The notes below the pieces were generated by a model, which saw only the letters and a list, made by a program, of their open reading frames with translations, searched no databases and was not told the DNA's origin. Below, piece after piece: positions 10,051 through 19,104 of a stretch of 64,000 bases of DNA. Within the stretch, counting starts at the first letter, position 1; each line of letters begins with the position of its first letter. The stretch covers positions 4,278,001-4,342,000 of the forward strand of contig NC_016109.1 of NCBI RefSeq assembly GCF_000269985.1. The letters run 5' to 3'. Both the position numbers and the translations under genes were made by a program. Source of the DNA: Kitasatospora setae KM-6054 (GTDB lineage: Bacteria > Actinomycetota > Actinomycetes > Streptomycetales > Streptomycetaceae).

Positions 10051-11295
10051 GTGCGGGTCAGCAGGCCACGACCGATCCACCGCTGGCGGGGGCTGTCCAA
10101 GCCGCAGCGCACCGAGCTGTACGTCCGGTGGTCGCTGTACACCGTGGCGCTGATGCAGCCGGTGGTGACGGTCGGCATGGCGGTCGGGAGCGCCGGTCGC
10201 GGCGGGGTGTCGACGGCCGAGGCGGTGGTGTGCGCGCTCGGCTCGGCGGCGGCGGCCCTGAACGCGGTGCTGGTCCGCACCGGCCTGGCCGGCTACCTGG
10301 GCCGGCGGCCCCGTCCCTACTCCTGGGTGGTGGCGGCGGGCGCGGTGTCGGTGGCCGTCTCGGTGGCGGCACTGCTGCTCGGACCGCGCCCCCGGGACGC
10401 GGACGGCTCGCTCCCGGTCACCGTCGCGGTCCTGACCATGACCTTCTGGATCGCCACCACCGCGGTCGCGCTGCGGACCGCGGAGACGGCCGTCGCCGCC
10501 GTGGCGGGCCTGCTGCTGCTCGCCCTGCCGCTGCTGCTGACCGGCGTCTCCCCCGGCTCCGTCGCCGGGATGGCGGTCGGCTGCCTGATCGGGGCGGCGC
10601 TCGCCGCCGTCACCGCCCGCGGCTCGATCTGGACCGCCAGGGTGGTCTGGGAGCTGGACGCCGCCCGGGAGACCCAGGCCCGGCTGGCGGTGGCCGAGGA
10701 GCGGCTGCGGTTCTCCCGGGACCTGCACGACGTGCTGGGACGCAACCTGGCCACCATCGCGCTGAAGAGCGAGCTGGCCGTGCGACTGGCGCGCCGCGGG
10801 CGCCCGGAGGCGGTGGACCAGATGACCGAGGTGCAGCGGATCGCCCAGGAGTCGCAGCGCGAGGTGCGCGAGGTGGTGCGCGGCTACCGCACCGTCGAGC
10901 TGCACACCGAACTGGCCGGCGCCGCCTCGGTGTTGCGGGCCGCGAACGTCGACTGCCGGACCGAGCTGTCCGGCGCGGACGGCCTGCCCGCCGAGGCGCA
11001 GTCGGTGCTCGGCTGGGTGGTGCGGGAGGCCGCGACCAACGTGCTGCGGCACTCGGAGGCGGCGAACTGCCGGTTCCGGCTGCGGGTCTCGGGCGGCACC
11101 GCGCTGCTGGAGGTGGAGAACGACGGCGTGCCCGCCGTTCCGCCGCCGCGCGCGGAGGGCGCGGGCAGCGGCCTGCGCGGCCTGGGCGAGCGGCTGGCCG
11201 CGCACGGCGGCACCCTGAGCACGGCCGGCGGCGCCCCCGGGCGGTTCCGGCTGACCGCCGAACTACCGATCACCGAGAAGGAGTCCGTGAAGTGA
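10051..11295 (+). CDS. NarL-type sensor histidine kinase (HisKA_3)
   Basis: A 414-residue membrane sensor kinase. Four to six hydrophobic segments fill residues about 28-190, without a large extracytoplasmic domain, so it may sense the membrane or a signal within it, as DesK does. The dimerisation/phosphoacceptor helix carries SRDLHDVLGRNLATIALKSE with His226. The ATPase domain follows with VVREAATNVLRHSEA (N box) and GSGLRGLGERL (G box). GTG at 10051 is preceded by a GGGGACC site. Its stop overlaps the regulator start (GTGA). The partner regulator is adjacent and the likely target is the ABC exporter upstream; that link is inferred from gene order. Confidence 0.9.
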   Translation: MRVSRPRPIHRWRGLSKPQRTELYVRWSLYTVALMQPVVTVGMAVGSAGRGGVSTAEAVVCALGSAAAALNAVLVRTGLAGYLGRRPRPYSWVVAAGAVSVAVSVAALLLGPRPRDADGSLPVTVAVLTMTFWIATTAVALRTAETAVAAVAGLLLLALPLLLTGVSPGSVAGMAVGCLIGAALAAVTARGSIWTARVVWELDAARETQARLAVAEERLRFSRDLHDVLGRNLATIALKSELAVRLARRGRPEAVDQMTEVQRIAQESQREVREVVRGYRTVELHTELAGAASVLRAANVDCRTELSGADGLPAEAQSVLGWVVREAATNVLRHSEAANCRFRLRVSGGTALLEVENDGVPAVPPPRAEGAGSGLRGLGERLAAHGGTLSTAGGAPGRFRLTAELPITEKESVK

Positions 11296-11906
11296 CCGAC
11301 CTGGTGCGGGTGCTGCTCGCGGACGACGAGCACCTGATCCGCGGCGCCCTGGCGGCGCTGCTCGCGCTGGAGGACGACCTGACGGTGGTCGCGGAGGCGG
11401 CGTCCGGCCCGGAGGCGCTGGCGATGGCCGCCGCGCACCGCCCGGACGTCGCGGTGCTGGACCTCCAGATGCCGGGCCTGGACGGCATCGAGGTGGCGGC
11501 CGAGCTGCGGCACCGGCTGCCGGAGTGCCGGGTGATGATCGTGACCGGGCACGGCCGGCCGGGCTACCTGAAGCGGGCCCTGGAGGTCGGGGTGCGCGGC
11601 TTCCTGCCGAAGACGGTCTCCGCCTCCGACCTGGCCGGGATCATCCGCACCGTCCGGGCCGGCGGCCGCTACGTGGACCCGGAGCTGGCCGCCGAGGCGA
11701 TCAGCGCGGGCGACTCCCCGCTGACCCCGCGCGAGACGGACGTGCTGGAGCTGGCCGCGGACGGCTCCCCGGTCGCCGAGATCGCCGAGCGGGCCGCGCT
11801 CTCGCCGGGCACCGTCCGCAACTACCTGTCCTCGGCGGCGGGCAAGCTGGGCGCGGAGAACCGCCACGCGGCGGTCCGGATCGCCCGCGAGCACGGCTGG
11901 CTGTGA
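11292..11906 (+). CDS. NarL/LuxR-type response regulator
   Basis: A 204-residue DNA-binding response regulator. The receiver domain has acidic Asp11-Asp12 and the phosphoacceptor Asp57 in VAVLDLQMPG, Thr in IVTGHG and Lys in FLPKTVSA. The C-terminal LuxR-type helix-turn-helix is SPLTPRETDVLELAADG with TVRNYLSSAAGKLGAENR. The GTG start at 11292 overlaps the kinase stop, so production is coupled. It probably regulates the exporter operon of which it is the last gene. The next gene, purC, is convergent 39 bp away with no clear hairpin between. Confidence 0.9.
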   Translation: MTDLVRVLLADDEHLIRGALAALLALEDDLTVVAEAASGPEALAMAAAHRPDVAVLDLQMPGLDGIEVAAELRHRLPECRVMIVTGHGRPGYLKRALEVGVRGFLPKTVSASDLAGIIRTVRAGGRYVDPELAAEAISAGDSPLTPRETDVLELAADGSPVAEIAERAALSPGTVRNYLSSAAGKLGAENRHAAVRIAREHGWL

Positions 11907-11945
11907 GCCCTGCCGGGAGGCCCCACAGCCGGCCGTACGGGGGCG

Positions 11946-12845
11946 TCACTTCCAGGCGAGGCCGGTGAGCTTCTCGTAGGCGTCGATGTAGCGCTGCCGG
12001 GTGTGCGCGATCACCTCGTCGGGCAGCCGCGGCGGCGGGTTCTCGCTCTTGCGGTCCCAGCCGGAGGCCGGCGAGGTCAGCCAGTCGCGGATGATCTGCT
12101 TGTCGAAGGACGGCTGGTCGCGGCCGGGCTGCCACTCGTCGGCGGGCCAGAAGCGCGAGGAGTCGGGGGTGAGCACCTCGTCGCCGATCACCAGCTCGCC
12201 GTCCAGCAGGCCGAACTCGAACTTGGTGTCGGCCAGGATCAGGCCGCGGTCGCGGGCGATGTCCCGGGCCCGGGCGTACACCGCGAGGGTGGTCTGGCGC
12301 AGCGTGGCGGCGAGTTCGGCGCCGACCCGGCGGGCGGTCTCCTCGTAGGGGACGTTCTCGTCGTGCTCGCCGACCTCGGCCTTGAGCGCCGGGGTGTAGA
12401 TCGGGCCGGGCAGCTCGGAGCCGTTGTCCAGGCCCTCGGGCAGCGCGACGCCGCACACCGTGCGGGAGACCCGGTACTCCTCCAGGCCGGAGCCGGCCAG
12501 GTAGCCGCGGGCGACGCACTCCACCGGCACCATGTCGAGGCTGCGGCAGATCAGGGTGCGCCCGGCCCAGTCGGCGGGGGCGCCGGCCGGCAGCTCGGTG
12601 GAGAGGACGTGGTTGGGGACGAGGTCGGCGATCCGCTCGAACCACCAGAGCGACAGCTGGGTGAGGATCCGGCCCTTGTCCGGGATCTCGTTGGGCAGCA
12701 CCCAGTCGTAGGCGGAGGTCCGGTCGCTGGCGACCATCACCAGGTTGCCGGCGCCGTCCCGGTACAGGTCGCGCACCTTGCCGGTGTGCAGGTGGACCAG
12801 GCCGGGCACCTGGACCGGCTCGGGCTTGGTGACGAATCCGCTCAC
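11946..12845 (-). CDS. purC: Phosphoribosylaminoimidazole-succinocarboxamide synthase
   Basis: A 299-residue SAICAR synthetase that ligates aspartate to CAIR with ATP in purine synthesis. Conserved stretches are HTGKVRDLY near the N-terminus, VMVASDRTSAYDWVLPNEIP, VECVARGYLAGSG and the signature ILADTKFEFG, then DEVLTPDSSRFWP. Length is normal. Start GTG at 12845 (SGFVTKPEP follows). The other purine genes purSQL (5 kb away) and purD (4 kb away) are in the same neighbourhood and on the same strand, but purC is a separate transcription unit. Confidence 0.96.
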   Translation of the reverse strand: MSGFVTKPEPVQVPGLVHLHTGKVRDLYRDGAGNLVMVASDRTSAYDWVLPNEIPDKGRILTQLSLWWFERIADLVPNHVLSTELPAGAPADWAGRTLICRSLDMVPVECVARGYLAGSGLEEYRVSRTVCGVALPEGLDNGSELPGPIYTPALKAEVGEHDENVPYEETARRVGAELAATLRQTTLAVYARARDIARDRGLILADTKFEFGLLDGELVIGDEVLTPDSSRFWPADEWQPGRDQPSFDKQIIRDWLTSPASGWDRKSENPPPRLPDEVIAHTRQRYIDAYEKLTGLAWK

Positions 12846-12903
12846 GCTCAGTCAGTCCTCACAGCTGGGGGGCTCTGCGACCGAGTCTTTCACGCCCGGC
12901 GGG

Positions 12904-14469
12904 TCAGCCGCCGGTGCGCCCCTCCTTGCACAGCCGGTCCAGCAGGTTGGCGGTGGCGCGCTGGATCCGCTCGTCGGTGTGCCCGGGCCGGTCCAGCGCG
13001 GGCGACCAGGCGAACGTCCCGGCGGCGAACACGTACGCGCCGCTGGGCGCCCGGTACAGCGAGGTCTCCTGGTGGGTGGCCCGGCCGGCCGCGTCCCGGT
13101 ACGGGGAGTGCGCGAGCAGCACCCGCTCGGTGTGCGCGGGCAGTTGGACCTTCGGGTAGTAGCGGTCGGCCTCGCCGGCGACCAGGCCGGGCAGCTCGTC
13201 GCCGTCCGCCAGGCCGGTGCCCTGCCAGAGCCAGTGGCCGGTGTTGCGGGCCACCAGCGGCACCGGCGCGGGCACGCTGCCCGCGTACTGGACGCCCAGC
13301 AGGTGCTGCTCGGGCTCCCCGGCGTCCCGCCAGAGCGCGGAGGCCGCGCCCGGCACCCCGGCGGCGGGGTGGCCGGCCGCGACCCGCTGGCGCTTGCGGC
13401 AGTTCAGCAGCCGGGACGGCGCGCCGTCGGCGCCCGCCGACAGCTCGACCCGCCAGTACACGCTGTTCGCGGAGAGGAACACCAGCGAGGTGCCGCCGTC
13501 CCGGGCCCGCTCGGCGGCCCGCCGCATCGGCTCCGACCAGTACTCGTCGTGCCCGGGGAAGACCAGCCCCCGGTAGCGGGAGGCGTCCACCAGCCCGGCG
13601 TGCAGGTCGGTCGCGGTGGCGTAGGCCAGGTCGTAGCCGTAGCGCTCGGCCCAGCGGATGAAGTCGTAGGCGTGCCCGACGTGCAGCGGCAGCCCGGCCC
13701 CGGCGTGCGGCCGGTCGAAGGAGACCGTGACGGCCGCCTCGCCCTCCCCCACCAGGTGCCCGGCCGCGTCCCAGGCGTGGTAGAGGCTGGCGCCCAGGTG
13801 CCCGTCCTCGGGGAACAGGTTGTACGCCTGCCAGGTGACGTCCGGCAGCACCAGCAGCAGGTCGGCCGGGGCGAAGTCCCGCACGGTGAACGGGATGTGG
13901 CTGCGGTGGCCGCCGTCCGCGGTGGTCAGCACGGCGACGTACGCGCCGGGGCGCCAGTCCGCCGGGACCTGCAGCCGCCAGGACAGCCACCAGTGGTGGC
14001 AGGAGACGGTGCGGCCGGCCACCATCGGGGCGGGCTGGGCCAGGCCGGAGATCAGCGGGCTGGAGTACACCTGGCGGGCGCCGTCGCCGCCGTCGTGGCC
14101 GATCCGGTAGACGTCGACCTGGAACTCCTGCGTCGGCTCCACCGTCACCCGCAGGTCCACCGCGCCGCCCGGGCGGGCCACCCCGGGCGAGGCGAAGCCC
14201 TTGATCTGCCGGCGCACGTCGTCCGCGTTGCGCGGGCCGCTCACCGCCGGCCGCGGCCGGGCCGGGCCGTCCACCGGCCGCTGCCCGGGGGCGTCCACGC
14301 TCACGTACCAGGGGACCACGCCGTCGCCGTCCGCCAGGTAGTGGTCCGTGCTGCGCAGCCAGGGCAGCGGGCCCTGGCCGAACGGGTCGGTCACCCCGTG
14401 CGCCAACGTGCCGGACTCCCACCGGCGGTTGGACTCCGTCCCCACACGCCCCTCCCCACCCCTTCGCAC
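12904..14469 (-). CDS. N,N-dimethylformamidase beta-subunit-like protein
   Basis: A 521-residue protein resembling the large beta subunit of N,N-dimethylformamidase over its C-terminal half: QAYNLFPEDG, DFIRWAERYGYDLAYATATDLH, YRGLVFPGHDEYWSEPMRRA and LSANSVYWRVEL are recognisable family stretches. The N-terminal half (IKGFASPGVARPGGAVDLRV, FQVDVYRIGHDGG) looks like an Ig-like beta-sandwich. No alpha subunit gene is nearby and I see no signal peptide, so amidohydrolase activity on dimethylformamide is doubtful; streptomycetes carry such orphan proteins of unknown role next to purC. The start at 14469 is uncertain, since initiation at the downstream Met or GTG codons would remove only a short Arg/Gly-rich leader. 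Confidence 0.72.
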   Translation of the reverse strand: MRRGGEGRVGTESNRRWESGTLAHGVTDPFGQGPLPWLRSTDHYLADGDGVVPWYVSVDAPGQRPVDGPARPRPAVSGPRNADDVRRQIKGFASPGVARPGGAVDLRVTVEPTQEFQVDVYRIGHDGGDGARQVYSSPLISGLAQPAPMVAGRTVSCHHWWLSWRLQVPADWRPGAYVAVLTTADGGHRSHIPFTVRDFAPADLLLVLPDVTWQAYNLFPEDGHLGASLYHAWDAAGHLVGEGEAAVTVSFDRPHAGAGLPLHVGHAYDFIRWAERYGYDLAYATATDLHAGLVDASRYRGLVFPGHDEYWSEPMRRAAERARDGGTSLVFLSANSVYWRVELSAGADGAPSRLLNCRKRQRVAAGHPAAGVPGAASALWRDAGEPEQHLLGVQYAGSVPAPVPLVARNTGHWLWQGTGLADGDELPGLVAGEADRYYPKVQLPAHTERVLLAHSPYRDAAGRATHQETSLYRAPSGAYVFAAGTFAWSPALDRPGHTDERIQRATANLLDRLCKEGRTGG

Positions 14470-14608
14470 GCCCGCCGAGGGTTGGCAATTGCCATGCGGA
14501 TGTGCGTGCCGAACAGCACACCACAGTTGGACCGCGAAGCGTCACCCCACCGTAGCAATTGGTACCGGTGAAACCGGGTTTCCCGGGACGGTCCGAAAGC
14601 GTCCCGGT

Positions 14609-16099
14609 TCAGCCCGAAAGGCGCACCGGGCGCTCCACCCTGATCCCGGCCTTCTCCAGCCACGCCCGCAGCGGGCCGTCCTGCCCGTCCTCGACCGCCA
14701 TCGCCACCGCCGGGGCCAGCTCGGCCCGGGGCGCGGCGGAGCAGAGCAGCACCGGGCCGTCCAGCCAGTCCAGCCCCGGGGTGGCGGTGCCGGCGTCCAC
14801 CGCGGCGCAGCAGACCGTCGCGGTGAGGTGCTCGACCAGCAGGTCGCGGCCGCTGCGCACGGGTGGCAGCGGGGGCGCGACCCGGGCGGCGCGCGCCACC
14901 TGGCCGGCCAGCGCGGCGGACAGCTCCTCGGCCCCACCGGCCGCCAGCCGGGCCAGCAGCTGGTCCAGCACCGGGCCGCCGCCCGGGCGGTCGTCGCCGA
15001 GCGCGGCCTGCAGCGCGGCGGCCCGGGCCCGCCAGCCCCGGTCGACCACCAGCCGCGGGTAGTCCTCCCAGTCGAGCGGCCGCCAGCCCTCGGCGGGCTC
15101 CTCGTGCAGCAGTTCGGCGGCCAGCCGGGAGACCCGGGCGTCGAGCAGGCCGGGCTCCTCCAGCAGGTCGCAGGCGGGGCGGTCGCCGAGCCGGCTCTCG
15201 TAGCCGTCGGCGAGCCGGTCGCGGCGGGACAGCTCGGTCAGCGCGGAGACCACGCCCGCGTTCAGGTGCGCGGGGTGCAGGCCGAGCCGCCAGGCGGGCA
15301 GCGCGACCCGGGTGAGCAGCCGGTCCCAGCCCGCGTAGGCCAGGCCGACCTGGGCCTGGGCGGCGATCCGCGGCCCGTAGTCGACCGCCCTGGCCCGCTC
15401 GGAGGCCCAGGCGGCGACGGCGTGCTCCAGCTCGGCGGAGTGCTCGCGGCAGGCGCCCAGCAGCCGCCGGTCGACCAGGTCGACCAGCGCGGCGGGGCCG
15501 CGGTGCCGGTCGCCGAGCGAGGCGTCCAGGGTGCGCAGCCAGCGGCGGGCGGCGGCGATGTCCGGGTCGGCGGCCGCGGCGGCGCCGGCCACCACGGGGG
15601 CCAGCAGGGCGCGCAGCTCGCCGGCCCGCATCCACCACAGGAACGGGGAGCCGATCACCAGCACCGGGCCGGGCGGCTCGGCGCGACGGCCCGCGGCGTG
15701 CGGCTCCTCCAGCCAGCTGTCGCAGTCCGGCGTGAGCGCGATCGCGGCGGGCGCCGGGACGTCCAGCCGCTCGGCCAGCTCCTCGATCAGCCGGTACAGC
15801 TCGGGCGCGTCGGCGCGCTCCAGCGGCACCGCCGGGGTGGCCGGGGGGACGGCCCGGCGGTGCGCCCGGGCCGCCAGCGCGGCCAGCGCCAGGGTCAGCG
15901 CGGCGACCGCGCCGACCGCCCAGCGCACGCCGTCCCAGAGCGGGGCGTCCGGCGCCCCGGGGGCGCCTATGTGTCCGGTGAACCGCCCGGCCAGCAGCAC
16001 CACCGCGCAGGCGGCGGGCAGCGCGGCGGCCGCCACGACCCGTCCGCGCAGACGCAGGACGGCCTGGGCTCGTGCGCGTGCGGTGTCCACTGCAGCCAT
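14609..16099 (-). CDS. Degenerate M48-like membrane protein
   Basis: A 496-residue protein with two N-terminal membrane segments (about residues 18-42 and 58-85), then a long Ala/Leu-rich soluble part. Residues about 110-200 follow the order of an M48 (HtpX-like) peptidase: VPAPAAIALTPDCDSWLEEPH, GPVLVIGSPFLWWM, then AGELRALLAPVVAG, which stands exactly where HExxH is expected but lacks the zinc motif. It is therefore probably catalytically dead, or a different fold with chance similarity; M48 kinship is my inference. Start ATG at 16099 (MAAVDTARARAQ) gives the best membrane topology. It sits between purD and the dimethylformamidase-like gene on the same strand. Confidence 0.6.
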   Translation of the reverse strand: MAAVDTARARAQAVLRLRGRVVAAAALPAACAVVLLAGRFTGHIGAPGAPDAPLWDGVRWAVGAVAALTLALAALAARAHRRAVPPATPAVPLERADAPELYRLIEELAERLDVPAPAAIALTPDCDSWLEEPHAAGRRAEPPGPVLVIGSPFLWWMRAGELRALLAPVVAGAAAAADPDIAAARRWLRTLDASLGDRHRGPAALVDLVDRRLLGACREHSAELEHAVAAWASERARAVDYGPRIAAQAQVGLAYAGWDRLLTRVALPAWRLGLHPAHLNAGVVSALTELSRRDRLADGYESRLGDRPACDLLEEPGLLDARVSRLAAELLHEEPAEGWRPLDWEDYPRLVVDRGWRARAAALQAALGDDRPGGGPVLDQLLARLAAGGAEELSAALAGQVARAARVAPPLPPVRSGRDLLVEHLTATVCCAAVDAGTATPGLDWLDGPVLLCSAAPRAELAPAVAMAVEDGQDGPLRAWLEKAGIRVERPVRLSG

Positions 16100-16469
16100 C
16101 GCCGCGGCACCCCCTTCGCAGCCGACTCGACTCGATCGATTCCGGTACGGGAAGCGGCGGATGCCGAACCCGGTGGTACGACTCGCGCGGCGCTCTCCGT
16201 GAGTCTCGACGCCGCGGTGCGGGCGGGTGTTCCGGAACTCCGGCGATTCCACCCGTCCTGGTGACGCCGCGACGGGGCGCGCCACCGCTCCCAGCATCCC
16301 CCCGGCGCGCCGGGGCGACGAGCCGCGTCCGCGCCCGGGTCCCCGCTCCGGCGCGATGCAGCGCACCCTAAGGCCCGCGCTCGCGCCCCGTCAGCAGGAT
16401 GCGCCGCCCATCACCCGAAGGACTGGTTTTCCGTTTGCCGGGCTGACCGCCGCGACCTCGGGAAACACC
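16100..16469. other. Gene-free stretch upstream of the M48-like gene
   Basis: About 370 bp without a credible gene on either strand. It should hold the promoter of the minus-strand gene starting at 16099; I see no clear -10/-35 pair, repeat or RNA gene. Confidence 0.4.
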
Positions 16470-16515
16470 GCGGGGCGCTGCGTCCGGACGGGTCGGTCCG
16501 GGCACAGCGCCCCGC
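16470..16515 (-). terminator. Probable terminator of purD
   Basis: GCGGGGCGCTG (16470-16480) pairs with CAGCGCCCCGC (16505-16515); the 24-nt interior holds shorter self-complementary pieces. It lies 12 bp past the purD stop on the minus strand, followed by GTGTTTCC. Confidence 0.6.
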
Positions 16516-16527
16516 GCCGGCGTTCTG

Positions 16528-17772
16528 CTACCGGGCGGCCTCGGCCGCGATGTCGGTGCGGTGCTGGCCGCCCTTGAAGGAGATCCGGGCGACGCCCGCG
16601 TAGGCCCGCTCCCGGGCCTCGGCGAGGTCCGCGCCGACGGCGGTGACGGACAGCACCCGGCCGCCCGCGGTCAGCACCGCGCCGTCCGGGCCGGCCTTGG
16701 TGCCCGCGTGCAGCACCGAGGCGGTGCCGTCGGCCTCCGCCTCGGCCAGGCCCTCGATCGGGTCGCCGGTGCGCGGGTTCGCCGGGTAGCCCTCGGAGGC
16801 CATCACCACGGTGACCGCGGCCTCGTCGGACCAGCGCAGCGGCTCCAGCCCGCCGAGCGTGCCGTTCGCGGCGGCCAGCAGCACGCCGGCCAGCGGGGTG
16901 CGCAGCCGGGCCAGCACGACCTGGGTCTCCGGGTCGCCGAACCGGGCGTTGAACTCGATCACCCGGGTGCCGCGCGAGGTCAGCGCCAGGCCCGCGTACA
17001 GCAGGCCGGAGAACGGGGTGCCACGGTGCCGCAGCTCGTCCACGGTCGGCTGCAGGACGGTCTCCAGCACCTCGGCGACCAGGCCCTCGGGGGCCCAGGG
17101 CAGCGGCGAGTAGGCGCCCATGCCGCCGGTGTTGGGGCCCTGGTCGCCGTCCAGCGCGCGCTTGAAGTCCTGCGCGGGGACGAGCGGGAGCACGGTGGTG
17201 CCGTCGGTGATCGCGAACAGCGACACCTCGGGGCCGTCCAGGTACTCCTCGATGACCACCCGCTCGCAGGCCGCGGCGTGCGCCAGCGCGGCGGCCCGGT
17301 CCTCGGTGACCACGACGCCCTTGCCGGCGGCCAGGCCGTCGTCCTTCACCACGTACGGGGCGCCGAACGCGTCCAGCGCCTCGGCGGCCTCCCGCTCGGT
17401 GGCGCAGACGTAGGAGCGCGCGGTGGGGACACCGGCCGCGGCCATCACGTCCTTGGCGAACGCCTTGGAGCCCTCCAGCTGGGCGGCCTCCTTGCCCGGG
17501 CCGAAGACCGGGAAGCCGGCCGCCCGCAGCGGCTCGGCGACGCCGGCCACCAGCGGGGCCTCCGGGCCGACCACCACCAGGTCGGCGCCCAGCTCCCGGG
17601 CCAGCGCGGTGACGGCGGCGCCGTCCAGCTGGTCGACGGGGTGCAGTGCGGCGACCCGCGCGATGCCGGCGTTGCCCGGGGCGCAGTGCAGCTCGGTGAC
17701 AGCGGGGTCTTGGGACAGAGAGCGGCACAGGGCGTGTTCGCGGGCGCCGGTTCCGATGACGAGGACCTTCAC
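16528..17772 (-). CDS. purD: Phosphoribosylamine-glycine ligase
   Basis: A 414-residue ATP-grasp enzyme (GAR synthetase) joining glycine to phosphoribosylamine in step two of purine synthesis. The N-terminus VKVLVIGTGAREHAL, the ATP-grasp stretches VVKDDGLAAGKGVVV and EEYLDGPEVSLFA, the signature DQGPNTGGMGAYSP and the metal-binding EFNARFGDPETQ are all intact. The GTG at 17772 is chosen because it yields the canonical N-terminus; the frame stays open upstream. Monocistronic by context, ended by the hairpin at 16470-16515. Confidence 0.96.
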   Translation of the reverse strand: MKVLVIGTGAREHALCRSLSQDPAVTELHCAPGNAGIARVAALHPVDQLDGAAVTALARELGADLVVVGPEAPLVAGVAEPLRAAGFPVFGPGKEAAQLEGSKAFAKDVMAAAGVPTARSYVCATEREAAEALDAFGAPYVVKDDGLAAGKGVVVTEDRAAALAHAAACERVVIEEYLDGPEVSLFAITDGTTVLPLVPAQDFKRALDGDQGPNTGGMGAYSPLPWAPEGLVAEVLETVLQPTVDELRHRGTPFSGLLYAGLALTSRGTRVIEFNARFGDPETQVVLARLRTPLAGVLLAAANGTLGGLEPLRWSDEAAVTVVMASEGYPANPRTGDPIEGLAEAEADGTASVLHAGTKAGPDGAVLTAGGRVLSVTAVGADLAEARERAYAGVARISFKGGQHRTDIAAEAAR

Positions 17773-18266
17773 GCCTGCCAACCCTAGCCGGTGGCCGGTT
17801 CCGCACCGTCGGCGGCTCCGGCGGAAGCTCCAGCGCCCCGGCCCGCCCGGCGGCGGGGATTCGTAGGAAGGCACAGGAACTTCCCCGAACAGCCGTGCCG
17901 TCACACCGACGACCCGCGCGACCCTCGCTCGGACGGGTGAAATCCGGCCACCCGCCGCAACCCTCCCACCTCGGCTTCCGCTCGGCTTCCGGAGGTGAAA
18001 TCACATAACGATCGCTGCGGAAGCGCCCCCACGGTCAGCCATTTGGCGGTAAGAAGTGCTGTTGGACCCGGATCCGGCCGCACCGCCGGAACCGGCACCA
18101 TGGGCGGCTGCGACCCGCCCGCGGCGCCACGGGTCCGCACCGCCGTGCCACGAACCGCCAGTTCCACGAACCGACCGCCCGACCCCCCGGACGATCGGCC
18201 TCCGTACCGATCAGTCCCGGTACCCGCCGGGCCTCCGCAGTCACCCCGCCACAGGGAGCGCCACAG
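17773..18266. other. Divergent purD / SLATT-gene intergenic region
   Basis: A 494-bp gap between divergent genes that must contain both promoters. I see only a short direct repeat of TCGGCTTCCG (about 17970-17991) and a modestly AT-richer patch near 18000-18015; no gene, RNA or clear operator. Confidence 0.4.
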
Positions 18267-19052
18267 GTGAGCCAGCCGGAAATGCAGCCCGAGGAGAGCC
18301 CCTGGGGCAAGGAGGTCGCCGACGACGACCAGTCCGTCCCGGGCGCCGGCGGACGGACCCCGACCCGCCGCCGCGCCGACCTGAGCGCCCGTCAGTTCCC
18401 GCTCGGCGACTGGGGCGAGCCGGCCGAGCGGCTGGAGGAGCTCTACCGCTGGTCGGAGGAGCGCGCGGTCGAGGCGATCGACTGGTACCGCCGGGACCGG
18501 GTCTGGAAGCGCCGCTGGGCCCGCCTGCTGCGGTTCTCCGCCGCGGTGTCCGGCGTCGGCGGCGTCACCGCCCCGCTGGTCTCGCTCACCGGCGAGCTCC
18601 CGCACGCGATGGAGTGGGGCTACACCGGCCTGGCGCTGACCGCCGCCGCGCTGCTCGCCGACCGGGCCTTCGGCCTCACCTCCGGCTGGATGCGGGACGT
18701 CTCCACCGCGCAGGCCCTGCAGCGCCGCCTGGAGGCGTTCCAGTTCGACTGGGCCTCCGAGTGCGTCCGCGAGGTGCTCGGCCCCACCGAGGGCACCGCG
18801 GGCGAGGCCGCCGAGCGCTGTCTGGGCGTGCTGCGCCGCTTCTGCGAGGACGTCTCCGACATGGTCCGCACCGAGACCTCGGAGTGGATGCTGGAGTTCC
18901 GGGCCGGCATGAGCCAGCTCCCCACCCAGGCCCCCGGCAGCTGGGGCGGCCGCCACGAGGGCGGCTCCGGCGCCCAGGTCCGCGTCCTGCCGCCGCCCGG
19001 CACCCGGCCCACCATGCCGCGCCAGCGCCCGCCGGAGGGCCCGCTGCGCTGA
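18267..19052 (+). CDS. SLATT domain membrane protein
   Basis: A 261-residue protein with two central transmembrane helices (about residues 90-108 and 118-134) in the context LEELYRWSEERAVEAIDWYRRDRVWKRRW..., the arrangement of SLATT (SMODS and SLOG-associating two-TM effector) domains. Some SLATT proteins act as pore-forming effectors in nucleotide-signalling defence systems; this one stands alone, without SMODS, SLOG or nuclease partners, and belongs to a chromosomal form common in streptomycetes, so a defence role is not supported here. GTG at 18267 has an AGGGAG site upstream. The tail is Pro/Arg rich. Confidence 0.72.
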   Translation: MSQPEMQPEESPWGKEVADDDQSVPGAGGRTPTRRRADLSARQFPLGDWGEPAERLEELYRWSEERAVEAIDWYRRDRVWKRRWARLLRFSAAVSGVGGVTAPLVSLTGELPHAMEWGYTGLALTAAALLADRAFGLTSGWMRDVSTAQALQRRLEAFQFDWASECVREVLGPTEGTAGEAAERCLGVLRRFCEDVSDMVRTETSEWMLEFRAGMSQLPTQAPGSWGGRHEGGSGAQVRVLPPPGTRPTMPRQRPPEGPLR

Positions 19053-19056
19053 CGGC

Positions 19057-19082
19057 GGCGGAGCCGGCCACCGGGCTCCGCC
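19057..19082. terminator. Hairpin between convergent genes
   Basis: GGCGGAGCC (19057-19065) pairs with GGCTCCGCC (19074-19082), loop 8 nt, in the 52-bp gap between the SLATT gene and the convergent hypothetical gene. It is a plausible bidirectional terminator. Confidence 0.5.
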
Positions 19083-19104
19083 ACCGCGCGCCGCCCCGCG
19101 CGTC

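Noticed and set aside
18267..19052. A SLATT-based antiphage defence system
   Set aside because: No SMODS, SLOG, CD-NTase or nuclease gene is adjacent; this single chromosomal gene is not evidence for a defence operon.
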